From: Agrobacterium tumefaciens
GTDB taxonomy: Bacteria > Pseudomonadota > Alphaproteobacteria > Rhizobiales > Rhizobiaceae
Assembly (NCBI RefSeq): GCF_013318015.2
Contig: NZ_CP115842.1
Location: forward strand, 1,096,001 to 1,160,000
Direction: 5' to 3'
Length of the DNA stretch: 64,000 nt
A model generated the notes under the pieces. It was not told the origin of the DNA. It ran no database searches and saw nothing but the letters and a program-made list of their open reading frames with translations. Shown here one piece after another: positions 43,797 to 52,337 of this stretch (within the stretch, counting starts at the first letter, position 1; every line of letters begins with the position of its first letter). Made by a program: the position numbers and the translations under genes.

Positions 43797-44992
43797 GCGT
43801 TGGCGACTGATTTTTTCAGCGCCAGATATTCCCACAGCGCCACCAGCAGCAAAATCCCCGTGCTTGCCAGTTGCAGCGCAAAAAGCGGCACGCCCGGCAC
43901 CGGCAGAAGCAGGCAGAGCGCCGCTACTCCGGCAAAATGCGAGATCGGCCGCTGATAGGTGGCAGCAATCTTGACGCCGATATTACCGGCTAGAAACAGG
44001 ATCGGGCCGCCAAGAATGGCGAGTGACTCCCTCATCGTCGTCCCTTCATGGGCATGGGACAGGCTGAAATCCTCTCCAACTGCCGTAAGGATGATGCCGG
44101 CCACGATAGGCAGATGGCCATAGTTGAAAAGATTTTGGGCGATCTTCGCTTTCTCGTCGGCATGTTCGGCCTTTCTGGAGGCCTCTTCCTGCCCGTGATG
44201 GAAATAGATCCACCACATTGTGACGGTGCTGACGAAGGCCGAACAAAAGACGATGAATGTGAGGCCGGAATTCATATATTCCGTGGCCGTGCGGCCGGTG
44301 GTTAGGATCGTTTCCCCGAGACAGATGATGACGAAAAGCGCACAGCGCTCCGCAAGGTGCTCGCCGGAAAGATGCAGCTTATCCGCATCGCTTGCTTTCA
44401 ATCCCGGGACGACATAACGACAAGCGGGTCCGGCATATTCTATCGCGAGCGCTATACCCCACAGGATGATTCGATCCGTCAGATCGACAAGCCCACCAGC
44501 CAGCCAGAACAGGCTCGATACGACTAGCCAGATCGTCACGCGCACAAAAACCAGAAAAGACTGCCTGTCCTCTCCCTTGAAGGCATAAAGTGCAAACAGG
44601 CTCCGTCCCACCTGCATGGCACTGTAGATAAGGGCAAACACGAAACCCTGTTCCGCAAAAGCCTCCGGCAGCGCGATGGCCAAAAGAACCCCGCCGAACA
44701 TCAGGACGAAAAGCAGAATCCGGACAGGCTCCTTTTCGGTATTCAGCAGGTTGGTGATCCAGGTAGTGTGTATCCACAACCACCAAAGTGACAATATCAG
44801 TATGCCCGCCTCAAGCGCCGCTGTCGGTCCGAAGTCCTTTGCTAGCGCATGGGAAAGCTGAATGAGCGCGAAAACGAAAACCAGATCGAAGAACAGTTCA
44901 GGAAAGGTCGCCTTTTCTGCTTCGTGCCCGTCCTGTTTGATCCAGGTTTGCGCATCCGGTTTCTGCCCGGACGTTTCGCTTTCGGTTCCCAT
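43793..44992 (-). CDS. Low temperature requirement protein A (LtrA) family membrane protein
   Basis: The 399-residue protein has about ten or eleven hydrophobic segments. It carries the LtrA family start EKATFPELFFDLVFVFALIQLSHAL and the LAERCALFVIICLGETIL motif in the middle. The family was named from Listeria mutants unable to grow in the cold; the transported or sensed compound is unknown. ATG 44992 has AGGGGC upstream. Its stop overlaps that of the convergent TrpD2-like gene by four bases. Confidence 0.87.
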   Translation of the reverse strand: MGTESETSGQKPDAQTWIKQDGHEAEKATFPELFFDLVFVFALIQLSHALAKDFGPTAALEAGILILSLWWLWIHTTWITNLLNTEKEPVRILLFVLMFGGVLLAIALPEAFAEQGFVFALIYSAMQVGRSLFALYAFKGEDRQSFLVFVRVTIWLVVSSLFWLAGGLVDLTDRIILWGIALAIEYAGPACRYVVPGLKASDADKLHLSGEHLAERCALFVIICLGETILTTGRTATEYMNSGLTFIVFCSAFVSTVTMWWIYFHHGQEEASRKAEHADEKAKIAQNLFNYGHLPIVAGIILTAVGEDFSLSHAHEGTTMRESLAILGGPILFLAGNIGVKIAATYQRPISHFAGVAALCLLLPVPGVPLFALQLASTGILLLVALWEYLALKKSVANA

Positions 44993-45030
44993 TCTGCCCC
45001 TGTTCGTCAATATGAAATATTGCGATCGCG

Positions 45031-45303
45031 TTAGCGTTGCGCTTCAGCCGAAGAATTAACATTCGAGTCCCGGCCGGGAAACTGCAGCGCCCGCGCATTG
45101 TCGGGATAAAAACGCGGTCCTACCAGACGCACTGTCTTGCCGGAGACATCGGTAATATAATTCGATGCGGTCGCCCCAGGCGAGAATTCGGCGCTACGGG
45201 TCTTGGTCGGTTCCAATATGCTGACCTCTAGAGGCTGAGCAAATATCGGGTGGCTCGTCGCGGAGATGACAATTGTCGCGATAAAGAGGGACTTGGAGAA
45301 CAT
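45031..45303 (-). CDS. Small exported hypothetical protein
   Basis: The 90-residue product has a clear signal peptide (MFSKSLFIATIVISATSHPIFA) and a mature part of about 68 residues containing SGKTVRLVGPRFYPDNARA, which recalls short alphaproteobacterial periplasmic proteins. An AGGA site precedes ATG 45303. I do not recognise the family. Confidence 0.6.
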   Translation of the reverse strand: MFSKSLFIATIVISATSHPIFAQPLEVSILEPTKTRSAEFSPGATASNYITDVSGKTVRLVGPRFYPDNARALQFPGRDSNVNSSAEAQR

Positions 45304-45369
45304 CGGCACATCCTGTCACAATTGACTGCGCCATAAACAGCCCTCGCCCGGTTTGGTTCCAGCCGTCTT

Positions 45370-45582
45370 TCAGCTGTCCTCGTCCAGATAGGTGCGATAT
45401 TGCACATAGTCTGAACTTGGTTGCCCGTCGATAATTTCCGGCGGCCGCCCCTCACCTCCGGTTAAATAACCGGCATCTTCAAGTCCCGCCTTCAAGAGCT
45501 TTTCGATGGCGGTATGTCGAGGCAAGGCAATGTCCGCCATGTAAACAGCGACAGCCAGCTCCATATCGTCTGGAAAAACCAT
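45370..45582 (-). CDS. Small hypothetical protein
   Basis: The 70-residue product (MVFPDDMELAVAVYMADIAL..., acidic C-terminus YLDEDS) has a plausible GGTGAG site before ATG 45582. ATG 45606 would add eight residues. Codon use looks like its neighbours. No family is recognised. The gene is possibly real. Confidence 0.45.
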   Translation of the reverse strand: MVFPDDMELAVAVYMADIALPRHTAIEKLLKAGLEDAGYLTGGEGRPPEIIDGQPSSDYVQYRTYLDEDS

Positions 45583-45981
45583 AGGCTCACCGCCCCCTTC
45601 CCACATAGGTAGGGAAACGCACGATCTTAAGGAAGGTTCAGTTCCAACATAGTGCCATATCGAAATCTCGGCATTACCCCGGTCTAGTCACGCAAGAAAC
45701 GCATAAAAATCACGCTTTTCCTGCCCGTATCATCGCACTACCGCTAAAAGATACCCGGACTCAAGCGATTGAAACCAATCATGGAATAACTCAAACGAAA
45801 GTCAATCAAGGCTTAACTTTCATTACTTTGCATTAACCATAGGGACCCCTGCCAGCGCAGTCTGTTTGTAAACACTGGCAGCCTCACAGCGAATCTTCGG
45901 AGTCTTGCAGAAACAGCGTCAATGTAGCTGCAGACTGGGAATTCGGCAAGCCGGCGCCATTTTCTGTCCGTCCTCAAGAAC
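45583..45981. other. Non-coding region downstream of repC
   Basis: This A/T-richer stretch holds CTGCCAG (45849-45855) facing CTGGCAG (45875-45881), with TGTTTGTAAACA nested inside. No T run follows, so it is not a clear terminator. It may belong to the replication control region, but nothing more can be supported. Confidence 0.4.
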
Positions 45982-47259
45982 TCATACAGCCATGCTTCTC
46001 TCTATCCCGTCAGTTCGACCCCGCAGTTGCGCCAGAAGCATGGCCTGGAGATCAAACCCGCCCTCGTGGGCCTTACGGGTGAGATTGCGCAGATATCCGC
46101 CCAGTGAGCTGATTTGGTCCGCCTTTTGCAGCAGGCAGGCAAGAATCGCCGCTGTTCCCTGTCGACCGAAAGTGGTGAGGGCGTCCTGGTAGGCCGATTG
46201 GCTAACGTTGAACATGGTTTTGATGACTGATGTCGCCACTTCCAGATCACGCCATCCAGTCACTGCTCCTCCGGGTGCATAGAGGGAAATGTCCGGGCAA
46301 GCCTTCACAACCAAAACAATATCAGGAACAAAAAATTGCTTATGAAGAACAGGCTTTGGCTGTTGCGATGACGGCTTTGCACTGACGGGTACGGCGTATT
46401 CTGGCTGTACGACTGTCGTGTAGGCAGGTGCGACGATTACCGGTTCACGCAAATTTTGCGGTTTAGATATAGATTCGGATTCTGAATTCTTTATGAGGCG
46501 CTCATTTTGGCAGTCATTGCCGCCCGATTTCTCCGAATTTTCAATATTTTCCAGATAGTTGGTCACTTCTGCACGCAGGGAGACCAAAAATCCGGCGATT
46601 TCCTTGAGTTCGACAGGCTTTGAATTACGGCCGAGAGACCGGGCAATGGCATTGTAGCGCGCCTGGAATCCTTCTGACGTTACGACTTCACCGCTGGCGG
46701 CTATCATTTCGCAAAGCTTCTGGATATCGCGGCGGCACAGGCTGATGTTTTCACGAAGCCGCTGAAGGTCGAGCCGCTCGCGAACGATGCGTTCGGCGAG
46801 TTCCTCGATTTCCGATTTGCGGGCGAGAAGCGGTGCCAGCGAAAAACCATAGGCTTCGCTGATTTCCCCGCCCCTGTGCTTACGGGCGTAGCGTTTTCCG
46901 TTCGGACTATCCTTGCGGATGATGAGACCGGCCTCGACGAGAGCCGAGAGATGGCGGCGCAATGTCTGTTCTGCCATTCCATGTGCTCGCAATGACAATT
47001 GCGTATTCGACGGAAAGACGACCAAACCGGCTTCGCTGGAGAGTTCATTTTTCGGATAAAAACTCAGAAGGGCGTTCAAGACCGCGAGAGAACGATCGGT
47101 CACGCCGAGCAATGGTCTGGCTTCACAGACCGAACGGTAGAGTTTCCATTTATCGACCGCCTCGGTCTTTTTGTTTTTCTGCGCGGCAAACTGAGTTGCG
47201 AGGACGCCAAACGACATCGCTCGCCGCCCAAAGGGCGTCGTTACACATGTGCTGTCCAT
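45982..47259 (-). CDS. repC: Replication initiator RepC
   Basis: The 425-residue protein is the RepC initiator of alphaproteobacterial repABC replicons. The N-terminal half holds MSFGVLATQFAAQK and the winged-helix part with SLRAHGMAEQTLRRHLSALVEAGLIIRKDSPNGKRY. The C-terminal domain starts near residue 285 and includes CPDISLYAPGG and AILACLLQKADQISSLGGYLRNL. The origin of these replicons usually lies within repC. ATG 47259 has AAGGTG upstream; GTG 47268 is an alternative. It is separated from repB by a 185-base region with an antisense RNA. Confidence 0.94.
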   Translation of the reverse strand: MDSTCVTTPFGRRAMSFGVLATQFAAQKNKKTEAVDKWKLYRSVCEARPLLGVTDRSLAVLNALLSFYPKNELSSEAGLVVFPSNTQLSLRAHGMAEQTLRRHLSALVEAGLIIRKDSPNGKRYARKHRGGEISEAYGFSLAPLLARKSEIEELAERIVRERLDLQRLRENISLCRRDIQKLCEMIAASGEVVTSEGFQARYNAIARSLGRNSKPVELKEIAGFLVSLRAEVTNYLENIENSEKSGGNDCQNERLIKNSESESISKPQNLREPVIVAPAYTTVVQPEYAVPVSAKPSSQQPKPVLHKQFFVPDIVLVVKACPDISLYAPGGAVTGWRDLEVATSVIKTMFNVSQSAYQDALTTFGRQGTAAILACLLQKADQISSLGGYLRNLTRKAHEGGFDLQAMLLAQLRGRTDGIERSMAV

Positions 47260-47320
47260 GTCTTTCACCTTTCACAAGGCAAAAGAAAATCGCTCACCGA
47301 AAAATTCGATGCCAAGACTC

Positions 47321-47349
47321 TTGACTATGATTCGCGGAAATGAGATTCT
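47321..47349 (+). promoter_or_regulatory. Promoter of the repABC antisense RNA
   Basis: TTGACT at 47321-47326 is followed 17 bases later by a weak -10 GATTCT (47344-47349) on the plus strand, opposite to repABC transcription. Confidence 0.55.
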
Positions 47350-47355
47350 TTGGTT

Positions 47356-47408
47356 GCTTAGATCAAAGAAAGGCTTCCGTGCGGCAACGTTCGGGGGCTT
47401 TTTTCTTT
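47356..47408 (+). ncRNA. Antisense counter-transcribed RNA (incA) between repB and repC
   Basis: A short plus-strand transcript of about 50 bases is predicted between the promoter at 47321-47349 and the terminator stem GCTTCCG (47373-47379) / CGGGGGC (47392-47398), followed by TTTTTTCTTTT. All repABC replicons studied have such an RNA opposite the repB-repC leader. It limits RepC synthesis and sets copy number and incompatibility. The start site is approximate. Confidence 0.72.
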
Positions 47409-47444
47409 TGTAATGCGTCTCCTGTTAGTCGTTGGTATTAACAA

Positions 47445-48455
47445 TCACTGCTTGGACCGGTATTCGGCAAACAGCGCCTGAAGATGTTCCAGAACGAAAT
47501 CGGCAAATTCCGGCGCCTCGTTCTTGTCGATGGATATATCCAGCTTGCGGTCGCTTTCGACCACCTTTGCCAGTCTGCTGCCAGTTTCCGAAGACCAGAC
47601 ACCGGCTTTCTTTGCCTGTGCCTTGGGTTTTAGAAAATCCAGAAGCGACTTGAAGCGTTCTTCCGACGGAAGAGCGGCAACTGAAGGTTCCCTGACATAA
47701 GCGCGCGCAGCTTCCTTGACCTGTGACGAGGAGAGCTGATCTGCGAGATCCATCCAGTTACGGCGACCGACGGTGGGTGCCGGACCAATAAGATCGACCA
47801 GATCCTCGGGAATGCGACCGACAACCGATAGCATGTTGGAAAGATCGCCCTTGTGCAGGGACATCGCCGCCATGATCGTATCACGCGGAAACCGCATCTG
47901 CAGTTTCTGGGCGAAGCGCGCCTTTTCGATATAGGTTAGGTCACGGCGCTCGTTGTTCTCCTGTCCCTGGGCGACAACCAGCTGTTCGTCGCTGAGATCG
48001 CGAACCACGGCCTTGACCGGAATACCCAGGTTGGAAACGGCGCGCAGACGGCGATGGCCAAATGCGACCTGATAACGTCCGGGAAATTCGGGATGAGGGC
48101 GCACCAGAATGGGAACCTGCTGGCCCTGCTCGCGAATAGCCTCCACCAGGCCTGCATCCGCCTCTTCTGAGGCTGGCATGCGGTCGGGTATGAAAGACGG
48201 ATCGATATCAGCAGGATTGAGCGAAACGATCGTAAGGCCCTCTGCGAGCCGTTTTTCGATCTCTTCAGCACGCTTGGAGCGTTCCGACACTTCGTTCAGA
48301 GACTGGCCGATCATGCCGACTGGCGAGTTCAACACATCCGTCACCAGTTCGGGAGAACCGAGGATGGGTCTGACACGCGGACGGGACCGCTCGGGAGTGG
48401 TATCGTTGTCTGTGCCTGGCGTGCCAAGATTGGCGAAAATCTGTTTTCTGCTCAT
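47445..48455 (-). CDS. repB: Partition protein RepB (ParB family)
   Basis: The 336-residue ParB-family protein has the ParB/Srx domain (VPILVRPHPEFPGRYQVAFGHRRLRA) and the VAQGQENNERRDLTYIEKARFAQKL segment, followed by a helix-turn-helix that should recognise parS. It forms segregation complexes with RepA. ATG 48455 overlaps the repA stop by four bases (ATGA), so the genes are translationally coupled. Confidence 0.95.
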   Translation of the reverse strand: MSRKQIFANLGTPGTDNDTTPERSRPRVRPILGSPELVTDVLNSPVGMIGQSLNEVSERSKRAEEIEKRLAEGLTIVSLNPADIDPSFIPDRMPASEEADAGLVEAIREQGQQVPILVRPHPEFPGRYQVAFGHRRLRAVSNLGIPVKAVVRDLSDEQLVVAQGQENNERRDLTYIEKARFAQKLQMRFPRDTIMAAMSLHKGDLSNMLSVVGRIPEDLVDLIGPAPTVGRRNWMDLADQLSSSQVKEAARAYVREPSVAALPSEERFKSLLDFLKPKAQAKKAGVWSSETGSRLAKVVESDRKLDISIDKNEAPEFADFVLEHLQALFAEYRSKQ

Positions 48456-49666
48456 GCTGCCCTACCCCACGCTTTTTTAATCAATCCCTCGATTTCAGCG
48501 TTCACGTTGTTCATGGCTTCCAGTGCGCGGTCATAGGTGGAGCGCGTGAACTGGGTTCTTTCCACCTCGAAAAGCGTCTGGTTGGTCAATCCGGCATCCG
48601 AAACGGCCGTGCTCTTCAGCATCGGGTGAATGAGGACGTTTTCACCGAAGATCGAGCGCAGGAAAGCCACCATCTGGTTCTGCGGCCCATCGCTCGGTTC
48701 GAAACGCGTGATGAGGTAACGCATCCAGTTATAATCGGAGCGTGCGCCGGCCCTGCCGATTTCAGCGAGAAGATCGCCAGTCATGGCAAGGAACTGGTTC
48801 ATGGACATGACATCAAGCATTTGCGGATGAACTGTCACGAGAACCGATGTTGCTGCCGTCAGCGCCGAAAGCGTCAGGTAACCGAGTTGCGGTGGGCAAT
48901 CGATGACCACGACGTCGTAGAAATTCTGGGCCTGGGCGATCGCCTGGCCGATGCGAGCGAAGAACAGCGTGTCGCCCGGTGCGCGACGCATCAGTGCGCG
49001 CGGGGTATCATGCTCGAACTCCATAAGCTCCAGATTGCCCGGAACGATATGAAGGTTGGGAATATAGGTGCCGCGAACGATCTCGGCGATCGGCCGGCGT
49101 TCGTCGTCGTAGCGGATCGCGCCGTAGAGCGTTTCATTCGGGCCGACATCCATTTCGGGCTGGTGACCGAAGAGAGCGGAGAGACTGGCCTGCGGATCAA
49201 GATCGATAGCCAGAACCCGGTAACCGCGCAGTGCCAGATATTGCGCCAGATGCGCGGATGTCGTGGTCTTACCCGAACCGCCTTTGAAATTCATCACGGC
49301 GATGACCTGCAATTCCTCGCCGTCGCGACGGTGGGGCAGATAGCGACGCGTGCCGCGCGCGCCCTGATCGAGAAACTTTCTGATCTCGTCCATATCCTCT
49401 ACCGAATAGGAACGACGACCGGATGCCTGCGCTGCATCGAGCTCCGGACGCTCAGCGGCGATCTGACGAAGATAGGCTTCACCGATGCCAATCAGCCGGG
49501 CGGTTTCCGCCGGCGAAAAATGGCGCATACTCTTTTCGGTATGCGGCGAAAACGTATTCGCATTATGCGCCTGCAATTGGGCTGACAATGCAGCCGAATG
49601 CTGTTGTATAAGGCTCGTGAGGTCGGGTGCCCCTGCAGCAAATCTTGAGTCGGCACTCTGTGTCAT
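48452..49666 (-). CDS. repA: Partition protein RepA (ParA family ATPase)
   Basis: The 404-residue ParA-type ATPase has an N-terminal helix-turn-helix (about residues 50-80, HFSPAETARLIGIGEAYLRQI), a deviant Walker A KGGSGKTTT at 128-136, and the later motifs DLDPQASLS and VVIDCPPQLGYLT. It drives replicon segregation and represses the repABC promoter with RepB. ATG 49666 is used; a TTG at 49729 would lengthen it. It is the first gene of the cassette; parS-like sites lie 177-280 bases upstream. Confidence 0.95.
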   Translation of the reverse strand: MTQSADSRFAAGAPDLTSLIQQHSAALSAQLQAHNANTFSPHTEKSMRHFSPAETARLIGIGEAYLRQIAAERPELDAAQASGRRSYSVEDMDEIRKFLDQGARGTRRYLPHRRDGEELQVIAVMNFKGGSGKTTTSAHLAQYLALRGYRVLAIDLDPQASLSALFGHQPEMDVGPNETLYGAIRYDDERRPIAEIVRGTYIPNLHIVPGNLELMEFEHDTPRALMRRAPGDTLFFARIGQAIAQAQNFYDVVVIDCPPQLGYLTLSALTAATSVLVTVHPQMLDVMSMNQFLAMTGDLLAEIGRAGARSDYNWMRYLITRFEPSDGPQNQMVAFLRSIFGENVLIHPMLKSTAVSDAGLTNQTLFEVERTQFTRSTYDRALEAMNNVNAEIEGLIKKAWGRAA

Positions 49667-49842
49667 GGATCTACTTTCGCTCGATATTGCAGTTGCGGTT
49701 TTTTTCGAAAAAGACGGTTTTTTCCGCAACTGAGATATAAGCGCCGATTCTCTTTTTGGCGCAATAGGCTTTTTTCCCGGATGCAGAAGTACCGCTAAGG
49801 CATTGTGGAAGAATCAGTTTTGCTTTTTGTGACAGTTTTTCG

Positions 49843-49858
49843 GTTAGCCGCGGCTAAC
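49843..49858. other. parS: parS site 1 (RepB-binding palindrome)
   Basis: GTTAGCCGCGGCTAAC is a perfect 16-base palindrome of the GTTNNNNGCNNNNAAC class that serves as the centromere of repABC replicons. Confidence 0.9.
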
Positions 49859-49930
49859 TTCATCTTCGTTCTGGCTGAGACGCGGTTTTTCGACTTCCTT
49901 CAAAACTGACAAGGAGCGATCAGAGCGAAA

Positions 49931-49946
49931 GTTTGCCGCGGCTAAC
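49931..49946. other. parS: parS site 2
   Basis: GTTTGCCGCGGCTAAC differs from site 1 at one base and lies 72 bases further from repA. Confidence 0.85.
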
Positions 49947-50106
49947 TTTGACAATCCTGCGCACCAAATGTGCAATGAGCGATCCCGCCGACGGAAAGTG
50001 AAGGGTAGACATTGGCAGGTGTTTAATCTCTACTCATCGACTAGAGTATCAACGGGTCCGGCGCCCACCGCCTGACCTTTCGTGCTGTCGCAGGTTGGAG
50101 GAATAA

Positions 50107-51492
50107 ATGTCCTATGATGTCGCTATCGTCGGTTCGGGTTTCTCGGCCATCTGTACCGCCGCTCATCTCTTATCATCCCTGCCCGGGGACGCGTCGATCG
50201 CCATTGTCGGCGACGAGTCGGATTTCGGGCGCGGTACGGCCTATCGTACCGAGTTGCCCTATCACCGGCTCAATGTGCCGGCAGGGCGGATGAGCGTATT
50301 CCCCGACAGGCCGGATGACTTTCTCGATTGGCTGACGGAGAACGGGCTCGGCAATGATCCATTGGCTTTTGCCTCACGTGGCGATTACGGCCTCTATCTC
50401 AGGGACAGGCTCGCCAGCCTGCTGAGAAGCCGGGATCAGCGGGCAAGGGTGGACTTCATTCGTGCCAAGGCTTCAGCCTGTCGCCCGGATGGCAATGGCG
50501 GTTTCTCTTTTGCACTGGAGAATGGTGAGAAGCTACGGGCGAAAAATGTTGTCTTATGTCTTGGTGTCGGCGCGGCAAGTTTGCCGGTGCAAACTCTGAC
50601 GAAAGATGACGACGCGCCGCATCGCATCATCGGGCATTGCTGGCAGTCCGGATGGCTTTCGAGAGTAAAGGCGGGGGACCGCATCTGTATTCTGGGTTCT
50701 GGCCTGACGATGATAGATCAGGTCCTGACGCTTCGAGGAAAGGGACATCGTGGCCCAATCCACGTATTGTCCCGCCGCGGACTTGTGCCGCATCCACATA
50801 TCAGCCCGCCACTGTCTCCAGCTGATCCGCGCTTACCAGAAGGTTCGACCGAGATCAGCCGGTTAGTGCAGGCTCTGCGTAAGCAGGTGAAAGATGGTGC
50901 GCCGTGGCGTACTGTCATGGACGGTCTACGGCCGAAGACCCAGCTGCTTTGGCAGAGCCTGACATCTGATCAGCGAAGCCGGTTTCTTCGCCATGCTTTG
51001 CCTTGGTGGAACATTCACCGGCACCGAATCGCGCCCGAAGTGCATAAGGCTTTTGAAAAGCTATTATCTGACGGCGTTCTAGAGATTCACGCCGGTTATC
51101 TCCGCTCTCTCGACGAGCAGGACGAGGGGATCGCCGTACTCTATCGCCGTCGGCATACGGAGACGCTTAGAGAGTTTCAGGTCGATTGGGTCGTTAATTG
51201 TACCGGAATGGAGAGGGCGGGGATCGGTCATTCACGGCTTTTGGAAACCATGCGGGACGATGGCGTGCTTTTGCTCGACGCCTTTGGTCTTGGGGTCGAG
51301 GTCGATGGCCAGTCGCGCTTGTCAAGCGCGGACGGGCAGGTCTGGCCTGGCCTGTTTGCCGCCGGGGCGCTGACGGCGGGCCGCTTTTGGGAGATAACCG
51401 CCGTGCCGGATATCCGCGTGCAGGCGCAAAAGATCGCGCAAGCTGTTACGGACAGAGTGGTATCGGACCGGCGGGTATCGGCACACGGTTGA
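50107..51492 (+). CDS. FAD/NAD(P)-binding oxidoreductase (HpyO-like)
   Basis: The 461-residue flavoprotein has an N-terminal dinucleotide fold (YDVAIVGSGFSAICTAAHL) and FGRGTAYRTELPYHRLNVPAGRMSVF, typical of the FAD-NAD(P)-binding family PF13454. A second glycine motif is ICILGSGLTMIDQ. VNCTGMERAG and LFAAGALTAGRFWEITAVPDIR close the FAD site. The substrate is unknown. It is divergent from repA and lies between parS sites 2 and 3, and ATG 50107 follows GGAGG. The link to the replicon is positional only. Confidence 0.85.
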   Translation: MSYDVAIVGSGFSAICTAAHLLSSLPGDASIAIVGDESDFGRGTAYRTELPYHRLNVPAGRMSVFPDRPDDFLDWLTENGLGNDPLAFASRGDYGLYLRDRLASLLRSRDQRARVDFIRAKASACRPDGNGGFSFALENGEKLRAKNVVLCLGVGAASLPVQTLTKDDDAPHRIIGHCWQSGWLSRVKAGDRICILGSGLTMIDQVLTLRGKGHRGPIHVLSRRGLVPHPHISPPLSPADPRLPEGSTEISRLVQALRKQVKDGAPWRTVMDGLRPKTQLLWQSLTSDQRSRFLRHALPWWNIHRHRIAPEVHKAFEKLLSDGVLEIHAGYLRSLDEQDEGIAVLYRRRHTETLREFQVDWVVNCTGMERAGIGHSRLLETMRDDGVLLLDAFGLGVEVDGQSRLSSADGQVWPGLFAAGALTAGRFWEITAVPDIRVQAQKIAQAVTDRVVSDRRVSAHG

Positions 51493-51575
51493 TGTGGCGG
51501 AAAGAACACTCGCACAGTGCCAGGTCTTAAAGAGTTTGCGCTTGAGACTGTTCCTCTAACTTTTCAGATACTGAG

Positions 51576-51591
51576 GTTTGCCGCGGCTAAC
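51576..51591. other. parS: parS site 3
   Basis: GTTTGCCGCGGCTAAC, identical to site 2, lies 84 bases after the flavoprotein stop and about 1.7 kb from the other two. Confidence 0.85.
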
Positions 51592-51909
51592 CTCTCTATT
51601 TCTCTCATCAGGCGGCCATCCGAATGTACCGGGCTTTCCTCATTACGCGATAGAGCTAAGGGTTAGTAAGAGCCTTCGCTCAGCCAATAGCCGCTTCCAT
51701 AGATCGCGACAGACAATGGGTTTTGAGCCTCATTATTCGGTTCGACAACGTGCGGCGATACGAATAGCTCACCGTGACGTCCATCCGTCCGCGAGTTGAT
51801 GATTTACACAATTGCTAAATTATTTACATCACTTATGGAATATTGATGCAAAACGAGCTATTAAACCCTAAAAAATACGATTTCCATGAAAATTATTTGC
51901 GAGGCATCT
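51592..51909. other. Non-coding stretch between parS 3 and the RidA gene
   Basis: A short open frame of about 70 codons here has no family signature or good ribosome site. The right end is A/T-rich and presumably holds the promoter of the next operon. Confidence 0.5.
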
Positions 51910-52335
51910 ATGGAAAAGCAGAAACTGGTACGATTCGAGACGGCTGACGCTCAGGCTGGCGGACAGCGCAGGCCTTTTGCGAAGGCCGTGCGGGCCGGTG
52001 ATTTCGTCTATGTGTCTGGACAGGTGCCCGCGGTCGATGGTGAAGTAGTAACTGGCGGCATTGTGGCTCAGACCGAGCAGGTTGTGGCCAATATCATGGA
52101 TGTTCTGGCGCTTGCGGATTGTACACTTGCCGATGTCGTCAAGGTCAATGTCTGGCTGGATGATGCTCGGGATTTTTCGAGCTTCAACGCGGTCTTCCAG
52201 AAATATTTCATCGATCATCCACCGGCACGTTCAACCGTGCAGTCGCCTCTGATGGTCGATGCGAAGGTTGAAATGGATGTTATAGCCTATAAGCCACTGG
52301 TTTTATTGCCAATTTCCGATTCTGAGAGCGTTTGA
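51910..52335 (+). CDS. RidA/YjgF-family enamine/imine deaminase
   Basis: The 141-residue protein shows the RidA fold signatures RPFAKAVRAGDFVYVSGQVP, VVKVNVWLDDARDFSSFNAVF and the catalytic arginine in PPARSTVQ. RidA proteins hydrolyse reactive 2-aminoacrylate and related imines released by PLP enzymes. A PLP dehydratase/aldolase-like gene follows 2 bases downstream, which fits. ATG 51910 has GAGG upstream; ATG 51886 is in frame but has a poorer site. Confidence 0.9.
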   Translation: MEKQKLVRFETADAQAGGQRRPFAKAVRAGDFVYVSGQVPAVDGEVVTGGIVAQTEQVVANIMDVLALADCTLADVVKVNVWLDDARDFSSFNAVFQKYFIDHPPARSTVQSPLMVDAKVEMDVIAYKPLVLLPISDSESV

Positions 52336-52337
52336 CG

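Larger units (their letters stand above)
49667..50106. other. repA upstream control region
   Basis: This 440-base divergent region must hold the repABC promoter and that of the flavoprotein gene. It contains two parS-type sites (49843-49858 and 49931-49946). I see no gene. Confidence 0.7.

Noticed and set aside
45849-45881. Nested palindrome downstream of repC as replication origin
   Set aside because: repABC origins map inside repC, and there are no repeated iteron-like elements here.
51578-51799. 73-codon open frame overlapping parS site 3
   Set aside because: It starts inside the palindrome, has no ribosome site and no similarity I can recognise.
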